A stretch of DNA of 64,000 nt from Clostridium_AW sp040797845 (GCA_040797845.1 JBFNFA010000003.1:317969-381968); one strand, 5' to 3'. Positions 37,684-46,447 are shown, counted from the first letter of the stretch. The notes: generated by a model not told the origin, from the letters alone. Made by a program: numbers and translations.

Positions 37684-37716
37684 TAAGTTTTATATTAAAC
37701 CTGGAGGTAAGTTCAA

Positions 37717-39234
37717 ATGAATGATAATATAATAAAATTGTCTGGAAAGGATTTAACTGTAGAAGAAGTAGATAGAGTGTCTAGACATGGTTATAAGATT
37801 GAAATAACGGAAGAAGGTATGAAAAGGTTAAAAGACTCTAGACAACTAGTTTTTGACTTAGTAGATAGTAATATACCAGTATATGGTTTTAATACAGGAG
37901 TAGGCTGGAATAAGGATAAGGCAGTATTTAAAGACTTTTTCCAAGAATACAATACTAACTTAATAAGATCACATAGCATAGCTGTAGAGCCAGAAGCAAG
38001 CATTGAAGAGGTAAGAGCTGTAATGCTTGTAAGGTTAAATGGGCTTTTATATGGATGTACAGGTATACAGCCGGAAATAGCTCTTATGTACAAAGAAATG
38101 ATAAATAGAGAAGTGACTCCTGTACTTCCAGAAAGAGGATCTGTAGGAGAAGGAGATATAGCTTGTTTATCTCATATAGGCCTTACTATGATTGGAGAAG
38201 GAGAGGCTTACTATAAAGGAGTTAAAATGCCTGCTTTAGAAGCTTTACAACAGTCAGGACTTGAGCCGGTGGTTTTAGGTCCCAAAGATGGACTAGCTAT
38301 AGTAAGTTCCAATGCTTTAGCTGCAGGAGAAGGAGCTCTTGTGATAAAGGACGTGGAAGAGCTTTTGGACATGGCAGACATAATATACGCTTTAAGTCTA
38401 GAGGGGCTAAACGGCAATACTTCCCCTCTAGATAAAAACACTCATAAGGTTAGACCTTTTCCAGGGCAAAACTATAGCGCTGAAAGAATAACAAAATATC
38501 TTGAGAAAAGCTATATTTGGAACCCTAACTGGAAAAAAGCTCTTCAAGACCCACTGAGCTACAGAGGTTCAGCTCATATCCATGGATCTATAAGAGATGC
38601 ATTAGATTATGTAAAAAAATATTTAACTATACAAATGAATTCCTCAGATGATAATCCTTGTTTACTTTTGGATGAAAAAGTAATAGTTTCCTGTTCAAAC
38701 TTTGAACCAACTACTTGGGTTTTAGGCTTTGAAATGCTAGGAGTAGCTCTAGGTCATTTGTCAAAGGTAAGTTGTCATAGAAGTATAAAATTAGGTGATC
38801 CAGATTTTACAGGTCTTCCAAGATTTTTAGCACCAAGTGATAATGTATTGAGTTTTGCAACACTACAAAAGACCTATACAGCCCTTGATGCAGAAATAAG
38901 ACATTTATCAAACCCAGCTACAACGGACTTCTTTTCCTTAGCTGGTGACATAGAGGATCATGCTAATAATTCTCCTTATGTTGTTCAAAAGACAAGGAAA
39001 ATTGTAGACAACCTAAGGTATATTCTAGGCATAGAAGCCATTCATGCCGCTCAAGCTATAGACTTAAGAAAGGATATACATTTAGGTAAGGGAACTAAGA
39101 TAGCTTACGATATAATTAGAAAGGAAATCCCCTTCTATGGTAAGGACAGAAACATAAGCATAGATATTAAAAAAGCTTATGAATTAATTAAAAATAAAAA
39201 AATATTAAGTGAAGTTTTAAAGGTTATAAAATAA
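37717..39234 (+). CDS. Ergothionase-like enzyme (aromatic amino acid lyase fold without the MIO triad)
   Basis: This 505-residue protein has the histidine/phenylalanine ammonia-lyase fold. YGFNTGVGWNKD (56-67) aligns with the HAL YGxNTGFG loop, and MNSSDDNPCL (about 308) with HAL SxQDxYSxR-type active-site regions. Where HAL has GSVGASGD, the sequence reads GSVGEGD (141-147). The Ala-Ser-Gly from which the MIO prosthetic group forms is missing and the loop is one residue shorter. Ergothionase (known from Treponema denticola) belongs to this fold, does not rely on MIO, and eliminates trimethylamine from ergothioneine to give thiourocanate. The upstream BCCT gene supports a betaine substrate. 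Activity is inferred. A different MIO-independent lyase is possible. Confidence 0.72.
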   Translation: MNDNIIKLSGKDLTVEEVDRVSRHGYKIEITEEGMKRLKDSRQLVFDLVDSNIPVYGFNTGVGWNKDKAVFKDFFQEYNTNLIRSHSIAVEPEASIEEVRAVMLVRLNGLLYGCTGIQPEIALMYKEMINREVTPVLPERGSVGEGDIACLSHIGLTMIGEGEAYYKGVKMPALEALQQSGLEPVVLGPKDGLAIVSSNALAAGEGALVIKDVEELLDMADIIYALSLEGLNGNTSPLDKNTHKVRPFPGQNYSAERITKYLEKSYIWNPNWKKALQDPLSYRGSAHIHGSIRDALDYVKKYLTIQMNSSDDNPCLLLDEKVIVSCSNFEPTTWVLGFEMLGVALGHLSKVSCHRSIKLGDPDFTGLPRFLAPSDNVLSFATLQKTYTALDAEIRHLSNPATTDFFSLAGDIEDHANNSPYVVQKTRKIVDNLRYILGIEAIHAAQAIDLRKDIHLGKGTKIAYDIIRKEIPFYGKDRNISIDIKKAYELIKNKKILSEVLKVIK

Positions 39235-39252
39235 GAACTCTTGAAGAATAGG

Positions 39253-39290
39253 AATAGACAAAAGCTCTCTATGGTTTTTGTCTATTCTTA
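39253..39290 (+). terminator. Intrinsic terminator after the ergothionase-like gene
   Basis: AATAGACAAAA (39253-39263) pairs with TTTTGTCTATT (39276-39286), then TTATTT. It separates the lyase transcript from the molybdenum hydroxylase operon. Confidence 0.75.
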
Positions 39291-39310
39291 TTTAATTTTC
39301 AGACTATATT

Positions 39311-39324
39311 TTGACTATAGTCAA
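39311..39324. promoter_or_regulatory. Perfect 14-base palindrome TTGACTATAGTCAA ahead of the molybdenum hydroxylase operon
   Basis: Two TTGACTA half-sites are joined without spacer, 39 bases upstream of the first ATG and next to TATAAT at 39326-39331. It is likely an operator. The half-site is shared with the palindrome at 35989. Confidence 0.5.
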
Positions 39325-39362
39325 TTATAATTAAGAAAAAGTATAAAAAGGAGCGATAATTT

Positions 39363-39842
39363 ATGATTATGGAGACTACGGTTAATGGTGAAAAGTATAC
39401 TTTAGATATAGATCCGGGTAAAAGGCTCATAGATTTTCTAAGGGAAGATTTAGGATTGACGGGTACTAAAGAAGGTTGCGGAGAAGGGGAATGTGGTGCT
39501 TGCACTGTAATTATGAATGGTGTTGCAGTTAACTCCTGTCTTGTTTTTGCTTATCAAGGAAGAAATTCTGAAATAATAACTGTTGAGGGCTTAGCTAAAG
39601 ATGAAGAATTAGATATCCTTCAAAAGTCTTTCATTAAGGAAGGAGCGGTTCAATGCGGATATTGTACTCCAGGTATGCTTATGTCTTCTAAAGCTCTTCT
39701 TATGAAAAACCCTAATCCTACTGAAGAAGAAGTAAAAATCGCCATATCAGGAAACCTGTGCAGATGTACAGGTTATACAAAAATAGTTAGAGCTGTAAAT
39801 GATGCAGCCAATCATAATAGTTGTAATTGCAATTGTAAATAA
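39363..39842 (+). CDS. Molybdenum hydroxylase (xanthine dehydrogenase family), 2x[2Fe-2S] subunit
   Basis: This 159-residue protein has the plant-type ferredoxin domain GCGEGECGACTVIMNGVAVNSC (about 39-60) and the second cluster domain CGYCTPGMLM (about 100-109) and CRCTGY (about 137-142). It carries electrons from the molybdenum subunit to the FAD subunit in enzymes such as xanthine dehydrogenase, nicotinate hydroxylase or purine hydroxylase. It ends in an unusual Cys-rich tail (SCNCNCK). First gene of a seven-gene operon. Start ATG at 39363 follows AAGGAG. Confidence 0.93.
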   Translation: MIMETTVNGEKYTLDIDPGKRLIDFLREDLGLTGTKEGCGEGECGACTVIMNGVAVNSCLVFAYQGRNSEIITVEGLAKDEELDILQKSFIKEGAVQCGYCTPGMLMSSKALLMKNPNPTEEEVKIAISGNLCRCTGYTKIVRAVNDAANHNSCNCNCK

Positions 39843-39854
39843 AGGGGGATTATT

Positions 39855-40730
39855 ATGGAAAAGTTAGAATTTAAGGCTCCATCTACTGTTGAAGAGTTAA
39901 TAAATTATCTAAAAGAAGCAGAGGAAAATATATTCCTTTTAAGTGGTGGAACAGATTTAGTTATTAAATTTAGAATTCAAAATATCTATAAAGGAACACT
40001 TATAGATATTTCAAAAATAGAAGAACTAAATTATATAAAGATTGAAGATGGATATATTAAAATAGGTGCTAATGTAACCTTTAGTGAAATTGCTGATAAC
40101 GAAATAATTAGAAAATATGCAAATTCCATATATGAAGTAGTTTCTCAAGTAGGTTCAACTCAAATAAGGAATACAGCTAGAATGGGAGGAAATATTGCTA
40201 ATGCATCTCCAGGAGGAGACTCTATACCGGTGCTTGAGAGTATGGATGCTAGGGTTAAGATTATAAATAGTAAAGGAGAGTGTATTTTAAAAAGTATACC
40301 TGAAATTGTAGTTGGTATTGGGAAAAATACTTTAAAGAAAGATGAAGCTATTGTGGAAATTTTAATACCTCATCTATCCGAGGAATATAGAAGTGCCTTT
40401 GGTAAATATGGAATGTCTAGCAGAAGCACTGTAGTCATTGCTAATATCAGTGTTTCAATGTTAGTTAAATATGATAAAGAAAAAAATATTATAAAGGATG
40501 CAAAAGTTGTCTTAGGTGCCGCTGCGCCAGTAATGTATCATGCAGTGGAGGCAGAAAAACTTTTAATAAATAAAACACCATCAAAGGAATTAGCGGAGGA
40601 ATTTGGAGAAAAGCTACAGAGTCATGTGACAGAGTCTATTAATGGGATTAAAATGTTTGAGTGTAAAATAGATGCAGTTAAGGGACTTGCCTTAGATGTA
40701 TTTAATAAAATTTTTAGCGATGTTTTATAG
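39855..40730 (+). CDS. Molybdenum hydroxylase, FAD-binding subunit
   Basis: This 291-residue protein of the XDH/CO-dehydrogenase medium subunit family has FAD-binding motifs LLSGGTDLVIKF (about 29-40) and TARMGGNIANASPGGDSIPVL (about 108-128), then a C-terminal CODH flavoprotein domain (about 180-285). It passes electrons from the 2Fe-2S subunit to NAD+ or another acceptor. The gene lies 12 bases after the 2Fe-2S subunit gene with an AAAGGGGG site, so subunits are co-translated. Confidence 0.92.
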   Translation: MEKLEFKAPSTVEELINYLKEAEENIFLLSGGTDLVIKFRIQNIYKGTLIDISKIEELNYIKIEDGYIKIGANVTFSEIADNEIIRKYANSIYEVVSQVGSTQIRNTARMGGNIANASPGGDSIPVLESMDARVKIINSKGECILKSIPEIVVGIGKNTLKKDEAIVEILIPHLSEEYRSAFGKYGMSSRSTVVIANISVSMLVKYDKEKNIIKDAKVVLGAAAPVMYHAVEAEKLLINKTPSKELAEEFGEKLQSHVTESINGIKMFECKIDAVKGLALDVFNKIFSDVL

Positions 40731-40742
40731 GAGGGATGATAG

Positions 40743-43010
40743 ATGGAAGAGAAATTAAAGTATGTAGGTAAGTATGTACCAATACATGATATAGAAGAAA
40801 AGGTTACTGGTAAGGTTAAATATGTAGGGGATATGGAGCTTCACAAAATGCTTCATGCAAAATTATTATTAAGTGATATAGCCCATGGCAAAATTATTAG
40901 TATAGATACTTCAGAGGCAGAAAAACTTCCAGGAGTTAAGGGAATATATACCTATAAAAATTCACCAGCTACACTGTATAACTCTCATAAATGGATTGAG
41001 GGCATTGAAGTAATAAAAGATGAAAGCTTATTTAGCGATATAGTAAGATTTCATGGTGATAGAATAGGGGCAGTGGTAGCAGAAACAAAGGAAATTGCAG
41101 AAAGAGCAATTAAGCTAATAAAGGTTCAGTATGAAGAGCTTCCTTTATTATTAGACCCAGAAGAAGCTTTGAAGAAAGATAGTTATAAAATTCATAATAG
41201 AGATAATTTAATCTACTCAAAGGAGTTAAAGTGTGGGAATTCAGATGGGGAAATAGGGACACCAAAGTTTGTTATAGAAGATAGAGTGGACACACCTAAG
41301 ATACATCATGGAGCTATGGAAACTCATGGCTGCGTGGTGGACATAGACAGTTATGGTAATTTAATAGTGTACACTCCCTGTCAAGTGGTTTTTCAAGTAA
41401 GACTTATAATATCAGAAGCTTTAAATATGCCTTTAAATAAAATAAGGGTGGTAAAAACTACTATGGGAGGATCCTTCGGAGGTAAAGGGTTGCCAATATT
41501 AGAACCAGTTTGTGCTTTTTTAAGTTTAGCTACTAAAAGGCCAGTAAGTCTTATATTAGATAGAACAGAATCTATATTATCTACGAGAACAAGAACTAAA
41601 ACTTTGGGAAAGGTAAAAACTGCAGTAGATGAAGAGGGGAAGATTCTTGCCAGAGATATTCACATGTTAGTTGATACAGGAGCTTATGCAACCAATGGAG
41701 AAGCAATAGCCATGGCTATGGGTAAAAAGGCTTTCAAATTATATAGAATAGAAAATCAAAAATACACTGCAGATGTGGTATATACTAACACTCCTATAGG
41801 GGGAGCAGCGAGAGGATATGGTTCTCCTCAAGTACATGCTTTAACAGAAATTAATATGGATAATGTAGCAAAAGCACTTAATATGGACCCAGTAGAATTG
41901 AGACTTAAAAATCTTGTACACCCTTATGACAAGGATCCATTAGGAGGACCAGAGCTTGGAAATGCAAGAATAATAGATTGTGTTATAAAGGGTGCAGAGG
42001 CATTTAAATGGAAAGAAAAATACAATAGAGCTAAAGGTGAAGGAAGATTTGTAAGGGGAGTTGGAATGGCCTGTGCTGCTCACGGTAATGGATATTATGG
42101 AGCATACCCAGATTTTATTACTATGTCCCTTAGAATAGATGAAGAGGGAGATGCTGTTTTGAAAGGGGCAATCCACGATCAAGGATGCGGTACTAATACT
42201 ACAATGATGCAAATCGTGGCAGAGGCTTTAGAAATGGATATTAATAAGGTTCATGTGCCTGAAGCGGATACTCTTTTAAGTCCCTATGATTCTGCAGGAA
42301 CTCAAGCTAGTCGAGTAACTTTTGTATGTGGAGGGTGTGCAAAAGAACTTTCTGAAAAAGTTCGTGAAAAATTAATTGATTATTCAGCAGAGATTTTAAA
42401 ATGCAGCAAAGAAGATGTTATTTTAGAAAAAGGCATGATATACAATAAGGCTTCAATGCAAAATAAAATAAGCTACGGAGAAATGGTTACCCTCATTCAA
42501 AGCAAATTTAATGACGAAGTTGGTGATACATTAACATACAAATCTCCAGCGAATCCAGCTAGTTATGGAGTTAACTTCGTAGAGGTAGAAGTAGATAGAG
42601 TAACAGGTAGGGTGAAAATAATTGATTTTGTGGCAGTCCATGATATAGGAAAGGCCATTAATGCAGGCTTTGCTGAAGGGCAGGTTCAAGGAGCTGTACA
42701 AATGGGAATAGGTTTAGCTTTATGTGAAGAATTTGTTTTCGATGACAAAGGAAGAATGACAACAAATAGGTTTAGTAGATACCATGTTATAAATGCTCCA
42801 GATATGCCAGAAGTAAAGGTTATTTTAGTAGAAGAAGGGGAAGAATATGGCCCTTATGGAGCGAAAAGTATTGGAGAAGTTTGCGCTGTTCCATCAGCAC
42901 CGGCGGTTATAAACGCTATAAATAATGCCTTAGATATAAATATAACCACCTTACCTGCTACTCCCGAAAGAGTACTTGAAGCATTAAGGAAAAAAGGTGA
43001 GATTATATGA
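40743..43010 (+). CDS. Molybdenum hydroxylase, molybdopterin-binding catalytic subunit
   Basis: This 755-residue large subunit has an N-terminal aldehyde oxidase/xanthine dehydrogenase a/b hammerhead domain (about 18-125). Molybdopterin-binding motifs follow: TTMGGSFGGKG (about 238-248), GGAARGYGSPQ (about 350-360), DQGCGTNTTMM (about 478-488), and YGPYGAKSIGEVCAVPSAPAV with the general-base Glu (about 700-718). Family members hydroxylate N-heterocycles or aldehydes using water. The substrate is not decided by these motifs. Position after an ergothionase-like lyase makes a heterocyclic product of that pathway possible, but purines or nicotinate are equally plausible on sequence alone. Its stop overlaps the next start (ATGA). 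Confidence 0.9.
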   Translation: MEEKLKYVGKYVPIHDIEEKVTGKVKYVGDMELHKMLHAKLLLSDIAHGKIISIDTSEAEKLPGVKGIYTYKNSPATLYNSHKWIEGIEVIKDESLFSDIVRFHGDRIGAVVAETKEIAERAIKLIKVQYEELPLLLDPEEALKKDSYKIHNRDNLIYSKELKCGNSDGEIGTPKFVIEDRVDTPKIHHGAMETHGCVVDIDSYGNLIVYTPCQVVFQVRLIISEALNMPLNKIRVVKTTMGGSFGGKGLPILEPVCAFLSLATKRPVSLILDRTESILSTRTRTKTLGKVKTAVDEEGKILARDIHMLVDTGAYATNGEAIAMAMGKKAFKLYRIENQKYTADVVYTNTPIGGAARGYGSPQVHALTEINMDNVAKALNMDPVELRLKNLVHPYDKDPLGGPELGNARIIDCVIKGAEAFKWKEKYNRAKGEGRFVRGVGMACAAHGNGYYGAYPDFITMSLRIDEEGDAVLKGAIHDQGCGTNTTMMQIVAEALEMDINKVHVPEADTLLSPYDSAGTQASRVTFVCGGCAKELSEKVREKLIDYSAEILKCSKEDVILEKGMIYNKASMQNKISYGEMVTLIQSKFNDEVGDTLTYKSPANPASYGVNFVEVEVDRVTGRVKIIDFVAVHDIGKAINAGFAEGQVQGAVQMGIGLALCEEFVFDDKGRMTTNRFSRYHVINAPDMPEVKVILVEEGEEYGPYGAKSIGEVCAVPSAPAVINAINNALDINITTLPATPERVLEALRKKGEII

Positions 43011-43588
43011 TTTCAGCTATAGTAATAGCAGCTGGATTTTCAAGAAGAATGAATAGAGAAAAACTTATAATGCCTATTGATAAGACTCCTATGATAGAAA
43101 AACTACTAAAGGAAATAAAAAATTCAAGTATAAATGAAATAATCTTAGTTTACAGGAATGAGGAGATTAAAGATATCGGCAATAAATATGGGGTGAACAG
43201 TGTTTTTAATCCCAAAGCTAATTTAGGACAAAGCGAATCAATAAAATTAGGAGTGAAAAGTTCAAAGGATGACATTAAAGGATATATGTTTTTTGTTGGG
43301 GATCAGCCTTTTATAAAGAATAGCACTATAGATAAGTTAATAAATAAATTCTACAAAGATGAAAAATATATTGTAGTGCCCAAGTATGGTGGTAATCCCG
43401 GTAATCCTGTAATTTTTCCTGCAGCTTTTAAAGAAGAATTATTAGCATTAAAAGGAGATATTGGAGGAAGAAAAATTATTAAAGAAAATGGCAATTATGT
43501 AAAGGTTGTAGATATAGAGGATGAAATGGAAGGTTTAGATATTGACGATATGGACACTTACTACAATGTTAATAGGGTGATTCTATGA
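43007..43588 (+). CDS. MocA-like molybdenum cofactor cytidylyl/nucleotidyltransferase
   Basis: This 193-residue NTP_transf_3 family protein has the nucleotide-binding start IVIAAGFSRRMNREKLIMPIDKTPMIE (standard AAGxSxRMGxxK...), a metal-binding GDQP motif (about 103) and GGNPGNPVIFP. Such enzymes attach CMP to molybdopterin to form the dinucleotide cofactor used by XDH-family hydroxylases. A gene embedded between the hydroxylase and a metal/anion importer fits dedicated cofactor supply. It overlaps the genes on both sides by four bases. Confidence 0.85.
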   Translation: MISAIVIAAGFSRRMNREKLIMPIDKTPMIEKLLKEIKNSSINEIILVYRNEEIKDIGNKYGVNSVFNPKANLGQSESIKLGVKSSKDDIKGYMFFVGDQPFIKNSTIDKLINKFYKDEKYIVVPKYGGNPGNPVIFPAAFKEELLALKGDIGGRKIIKENGNYVKVVDIEDEMEGLDIDDMDTYYNVNRVIL

Positions 43589-44586
43589 CTTTAAAAAAGG
43601 AGAATAAGATTAATATAATACTAGGAGTTTTACTATGCATACTTATAGTTATCTCTTTAATTCTAGGAAAGTACAATATACCTTGGGATATGTTTTTAAA
43701 AGCTATAACTGGGAAAGAGGTTCCAGAGACAATAAGTACTGTAATATTTAATATAAGAATTCCAAGAATTATGGGTGCAGTATTTATAGGAGCATCTTTA
43801 TCAACGGCAGGAGCAGCATATCAAGGTATGTTTAAAAACCCTATGGTATCGCCTGACATTTTAGGGGCTTCTTCTGGAGCAGCGTTTGGGGCTGCTCTAG
43901 GAATTTTATTTTCCTTTAACATAGTAGCAATTCAAATGTTATCTTTTGTATTTGGGGTATTAGCTGTTTGCTTAACTTATGTATTAAGTTTAAAGGTAAG
44001 TAAAAATACAGATATTACAATAGTTTTAATACTTATAGGTATACTAATATCTACCCTATTTTCATCCTTTGTTTCATTAATAAAATTCATTGCAGATCCC
44101 TATGGTAAGTTGCCAGACATCACCTTTTGGCTTATGGGAAGTTTAACTTCAATAAATAATAAAGATATATATATAGCCATAGTACCAATAATTATAGGGA
44201 TCTCCACATTGTTGTGCGTAAAATGGAAACTTAATTTAATGTGTTTTGGAGAAGAGGAGGCTAAATCTATGGGAATTAATACAGGAAAACTAAGAACAAT
44301 TGTAATAATCGCCTCAACTATGGTTGTAGCTTCATCTGTTTCAATAGGTGGGGTAATTGGGTGGAATGGCCTTGTTATTCCTCATTTTGCTAGAATGCTT
44401 GTGGGAGCAAATTATAAATATTTACTTACCACTTCAATGTTACTTGGTGGCGGGTATTTACTTTTGATAGATAATTTGGCTAGAAATATTTCATCTACAG
44501 AGATACCAATTGGAATACTTACTTCATTGATAGGAGTGCCTTGTTTTATATACTTAATGATGAAGGCTAAGAGGGAATGGGTATGA
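43585..44586 (+). CDS. FecCD/BtuC-family ABC importer permease
   Basis: This 333-residue permease has about ten membrane segments and FecCD motifs (RIPRIMGAVFIGASLSTAGAAYQGMFKNPMVSPDILGASSGA; later GVIGWNGLVIPHFARMLVG). This family imports iron-siderophores, heme, cobalamin and, for MolB-type members, molybdate or tungstate. The operon context (molybdenum hydroxylase and MocA-like gene) favours molybdate or tungstate, which is an inference. It overlaps both neighbours by four bases. Confidence 0.9.
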   Translation: MTLKKENKINIILGVLLCILIVISLILGKYNIPWDMFLKAITGKEVPETISTVIFNIRIPRIMGAVFIGASLSTAGAAYQGMFKNPMVSPDILGASSGAAFGAALGILFSFNIVAIQMLSFVFGVLAVCLTYVLSLKVSKNTDITIVLILIGILISTLFSSFVSLIKFIADPYGKLPDITFWLMGSLTSINNKDIYIAIVPIIIGISTLLCVKWKLNLMCFGEEEAKSMGINTGKLRTIVIIASTMVVASSVSIGGVIGWNGLVIPHFARMLVGANYKYLLTTSMLLGGGYLLLIDNLARNISSTEIPIGILTSLIGVPCFIYLMMKAKREWV

Positions 44587-45347
44587 AGGTAAAATTAAAA
44601 AACCTATGCAGCGGCTATGGAAATAATAAAATTATTAATAATATAAATTTAGAAGTTGCTTTAGGGGATTCATTATGTATTTTAGGTCCCAATGGAGCGG
44701 GAAAAACCACTCTTTTTAAGACAATATTAGGCTTCATAAAGCCTATTGAAGGAGAAGTTTTGGTAGATGGAAAAGATATTTTCAAGATTTCAAGAAAAGA
44801 GCTGGCAAAAATTATAGCTTATGTTCCTCAAGTCCATGTACAACCTTTTCCATATACTATTTTAGATGTAGTACTCATGGGAAGATCACCTTACATAGGA
44901 AGCTTTAACTCACCTTCTCTAAAGGATAAACTTTTAGCTGAGGAGATTTTATATAAATTAAATATTTATAATTTAAAGGATAAAATTTATACAGAAATAA
45001 GCGGAGGAGAAAAACAGCTTGTATTAATAGGAAGAGCTTTAGCACAAGAGTCTCAAGTCCTTATAATGGATGAACCCACTTCTAATTTAGATTTTGGAAA
45101 CCAAATTAGAGTTTTAGAACATGTAAAATCTTTAGTAAAGGAAAATAATATAGCTCTTGTAATGACTACTCACCATCCTAATCATGCTTTTATATGTTCT
45201 AATAAAGTAGCGTTAATGGACAAGGGTAGCTTGGTTAAATATGGTAATAAAGAAGAAGTTTTAACGAAGGGTAATTTAAAATCACTTTATGGCATAGATG
45301 AAAAATATTGTTTTTTTAAGGGAGAGGAATATGAAAAAAATATTTAA
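44583..45347 (+). CDS. FecE/MolC-type ABC importer ATPase
   Basis: This 254-residue ATPase has Walker A GPNGAGKTT (about 36), Q-loop in AYVPQVHVQPFPYTILDVVLMGR, signature ISGGEKQLVLIGRALAQ and Walker B VLIMDEPTSNLD. It pairs with the FecCD permease. The PFPYTILDVVLMGR stretch is shared with both siderophore and molybdate importers, so it does not settle the cargo. The ATG at 44583 overlaps the permease stop (ATGA) and has GAGGG 7 bases upstream. The earlier ATG at 44577 is too close to it. Confidence 0.9.
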   Translation: MKVKLKNLCSGYGNNKIINNINLEVALGDSLCILGPNGAGKTTLFKTILGFIKPIEGEVLVDGKDIFKISRKELAKIIAYVPQVHVQPFPYTILDVVLMGRSPYIGSFNSPSLKDKLLAEEILYKLNIYNLKDKIYTEISGGEKQLVLIGRALAQESQVLIMDEPTSNLDFGNQIRVLEHVKSLVKENNIALVMTTHHPNHAFICSNKVALMDKGSLVKYGNKEEVLTKGNLKSLYGIDEKYCFFKGEEYEKNI

Positions 45348-46425
45348 GACAATAGCAATGATATGTATATTCATTACTATATTTATAACAGGATGTAGTA
45401 ATAATTCAAAACCAACGGTGGCAGAAAATCAACCTATTATAATAAAGGATATGGCGGGTAGAGAGGTTAAAATAGAAAAGGAAATAAAAAAAATTTTTGG
45501 AACTAGCCCAGCGGGTAGCATTATGCTGTATTCTTTAGCACCAGATAAGTTAATAGGATGGAATGTAGAGTTAACAGAAGAGGAAAAAGCATTCATACCT
45601 GATAAATATAAAAAATTACCTGTGCTAGGAGGATGGATGGGCAAGAATGCCACAGGTAATGCAGAAGCTATATTAAAAGAAGAACCAGATTTAATAGTAC
45701 ACGCATCAGAAATAAACGATAAAGAAATATCAACTGCTACAAGGATACAAGAACAATTAGGTGTTCCAGTAATTATAGTTGATACAAGCATAATAAATTC
45801 GGATAAAGCTTATAAATTTTTAGGTGAAGCTATAAAAGAAGAAGCTAAGGCAGAAGAACTTATGTCTTATTGTAGAAAAACTTTAGATGAAGCAAAGGAA
45901 CTTACAGAAAAGATTCCTCAAGAGAAAAGGGTAAGAGTTTATTATGCTCAAGGAATAAAAGGTCTTGAAAGTGAACCTAAAGATTCCATTAGAAGTGAAA
46001 TATTAAATTTAGCTGGAGGGGAAAATGTTATAAGTTCCAGCCCAAATAAAAGTAGTTATGGACATAGTCAAATTTCTCTTGAACAATTAATAGCTCTTAA
46101 TCCAGAAGTAATACTTACTAGAGGAAATATTGAAAATGGCAAAATAAATAGTCCTTATAATATGATATTAAATGACAGCAATTGGAAAAGCGTTGAGGCG
46201 GTTAAGAATAAAAAGGTTTATGAAATACCCCAGATGCCTTTTAACTGGTTTGATAGACCTCCATCTGTAAACAGGATAATAGGAATTAAGTGGTTGTCTA
46301 ATTTGCTTTATGAAGATATGGCTAATATAAATATAAAAGAAGAGGTAAAAGAGTTCTATAAGGTGTTTTATCACTACGATTTAACGGATAAAGAATTAAA
46401 TAAAATTATGATTAATTCTAAATAA
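45331..46425 (+). CDS. ABC importer substrate-binding lipoprotein (periplasmic-binding fold, FecB/MolA-like)
   Basis: This 364-residue lipoprotein has a signal peptide with lipobox ITGC (Cys22), a DMAGREVKI start of the Peripla_BP_2 domain, GTSPAGSIMLYSLAPDKLIGWN, PVLGGWMGKNATGNAEAILKEEPDLIV, and a C-terminal WFDRPPSVNRIIGIKWLSNLLY stretch. It captures the cargo for the FecCD-type permease. The ATG at 45331 follows GGGAGAGG and lies inside the end of the ATPase gene. A longer frame starting at 45298 would lack the signal peptide at its N-terminus. Iron chelate, tungstate or molybdate are all possible. Context favours an oxyanion. Confidence 0.88.
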   Translation: MKKIFKTIAMICIFITIFITGCSNNSKPTVAENQPIIIKDMAGREVKIEKEIKKIFGTSPAGSIMLYSLAPDKLIGWNVELTEEEKAFIPDKYKKLPVLGGWMGKNATGNAEAILKEEPDLIVHASEINDKEISTATRIQEQLGVPVIIVDTSIINSDKAYKFLGEAIKEEAKAEELMSYCRKTLDEAKELTEKIPQEKRVRVYYAQGIKGLESEPKDSIRSEILNLAGGENVISSSPNKSSYGHSQISLEQLIALNPEVILTRGNIENGKINSPYNMILNDSNWKSVEAVKNKKVYEIPQMPFNWFDRPPSVNRIIGIKWLSNLLYEDMANINIKEEVKEFYKVFYHYDLTDKELNKIMINSK

Positions 46426-46447
46426 GGTGTCTAACACCTTATTTTTT
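46421..46447 (+). terminator. Intrinsic terminator of the molybdenum hydroxylase operon
   Basis: AATAAGGTG (46421-46429), loop TCTAA, CACCTTATT (46435-46443), then TTTTT. The stem overlaps the last stop codon. Confidence 0.85.

Noticed and set aside
37717..39234. Annotation as a standard histidine ammonia-lyase (hutH)
   Set aside because: The overall fold matches, but the MIO-forming Ala-Ser-Gly is missing and no hutU, hutI or hutG genes are nearby. A betaine transporter precedes it instead.
45298..45330. Earlier start for the substrate-binding lipoprotein
   Set aside because: It would place 11 charged residues before the lipoprotein signal peptide and lacks a ribosome site. The ATG at 45331 has GGGAGAGG.
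43585..46425. Importer called firmly as a siderophore or heme system
   Set aside because: The family allows it, but the genes are translationally coupled to molybdenum hydroxylase and cofactor genes, so an oxyanion is at least as likely. The cargo is left open.
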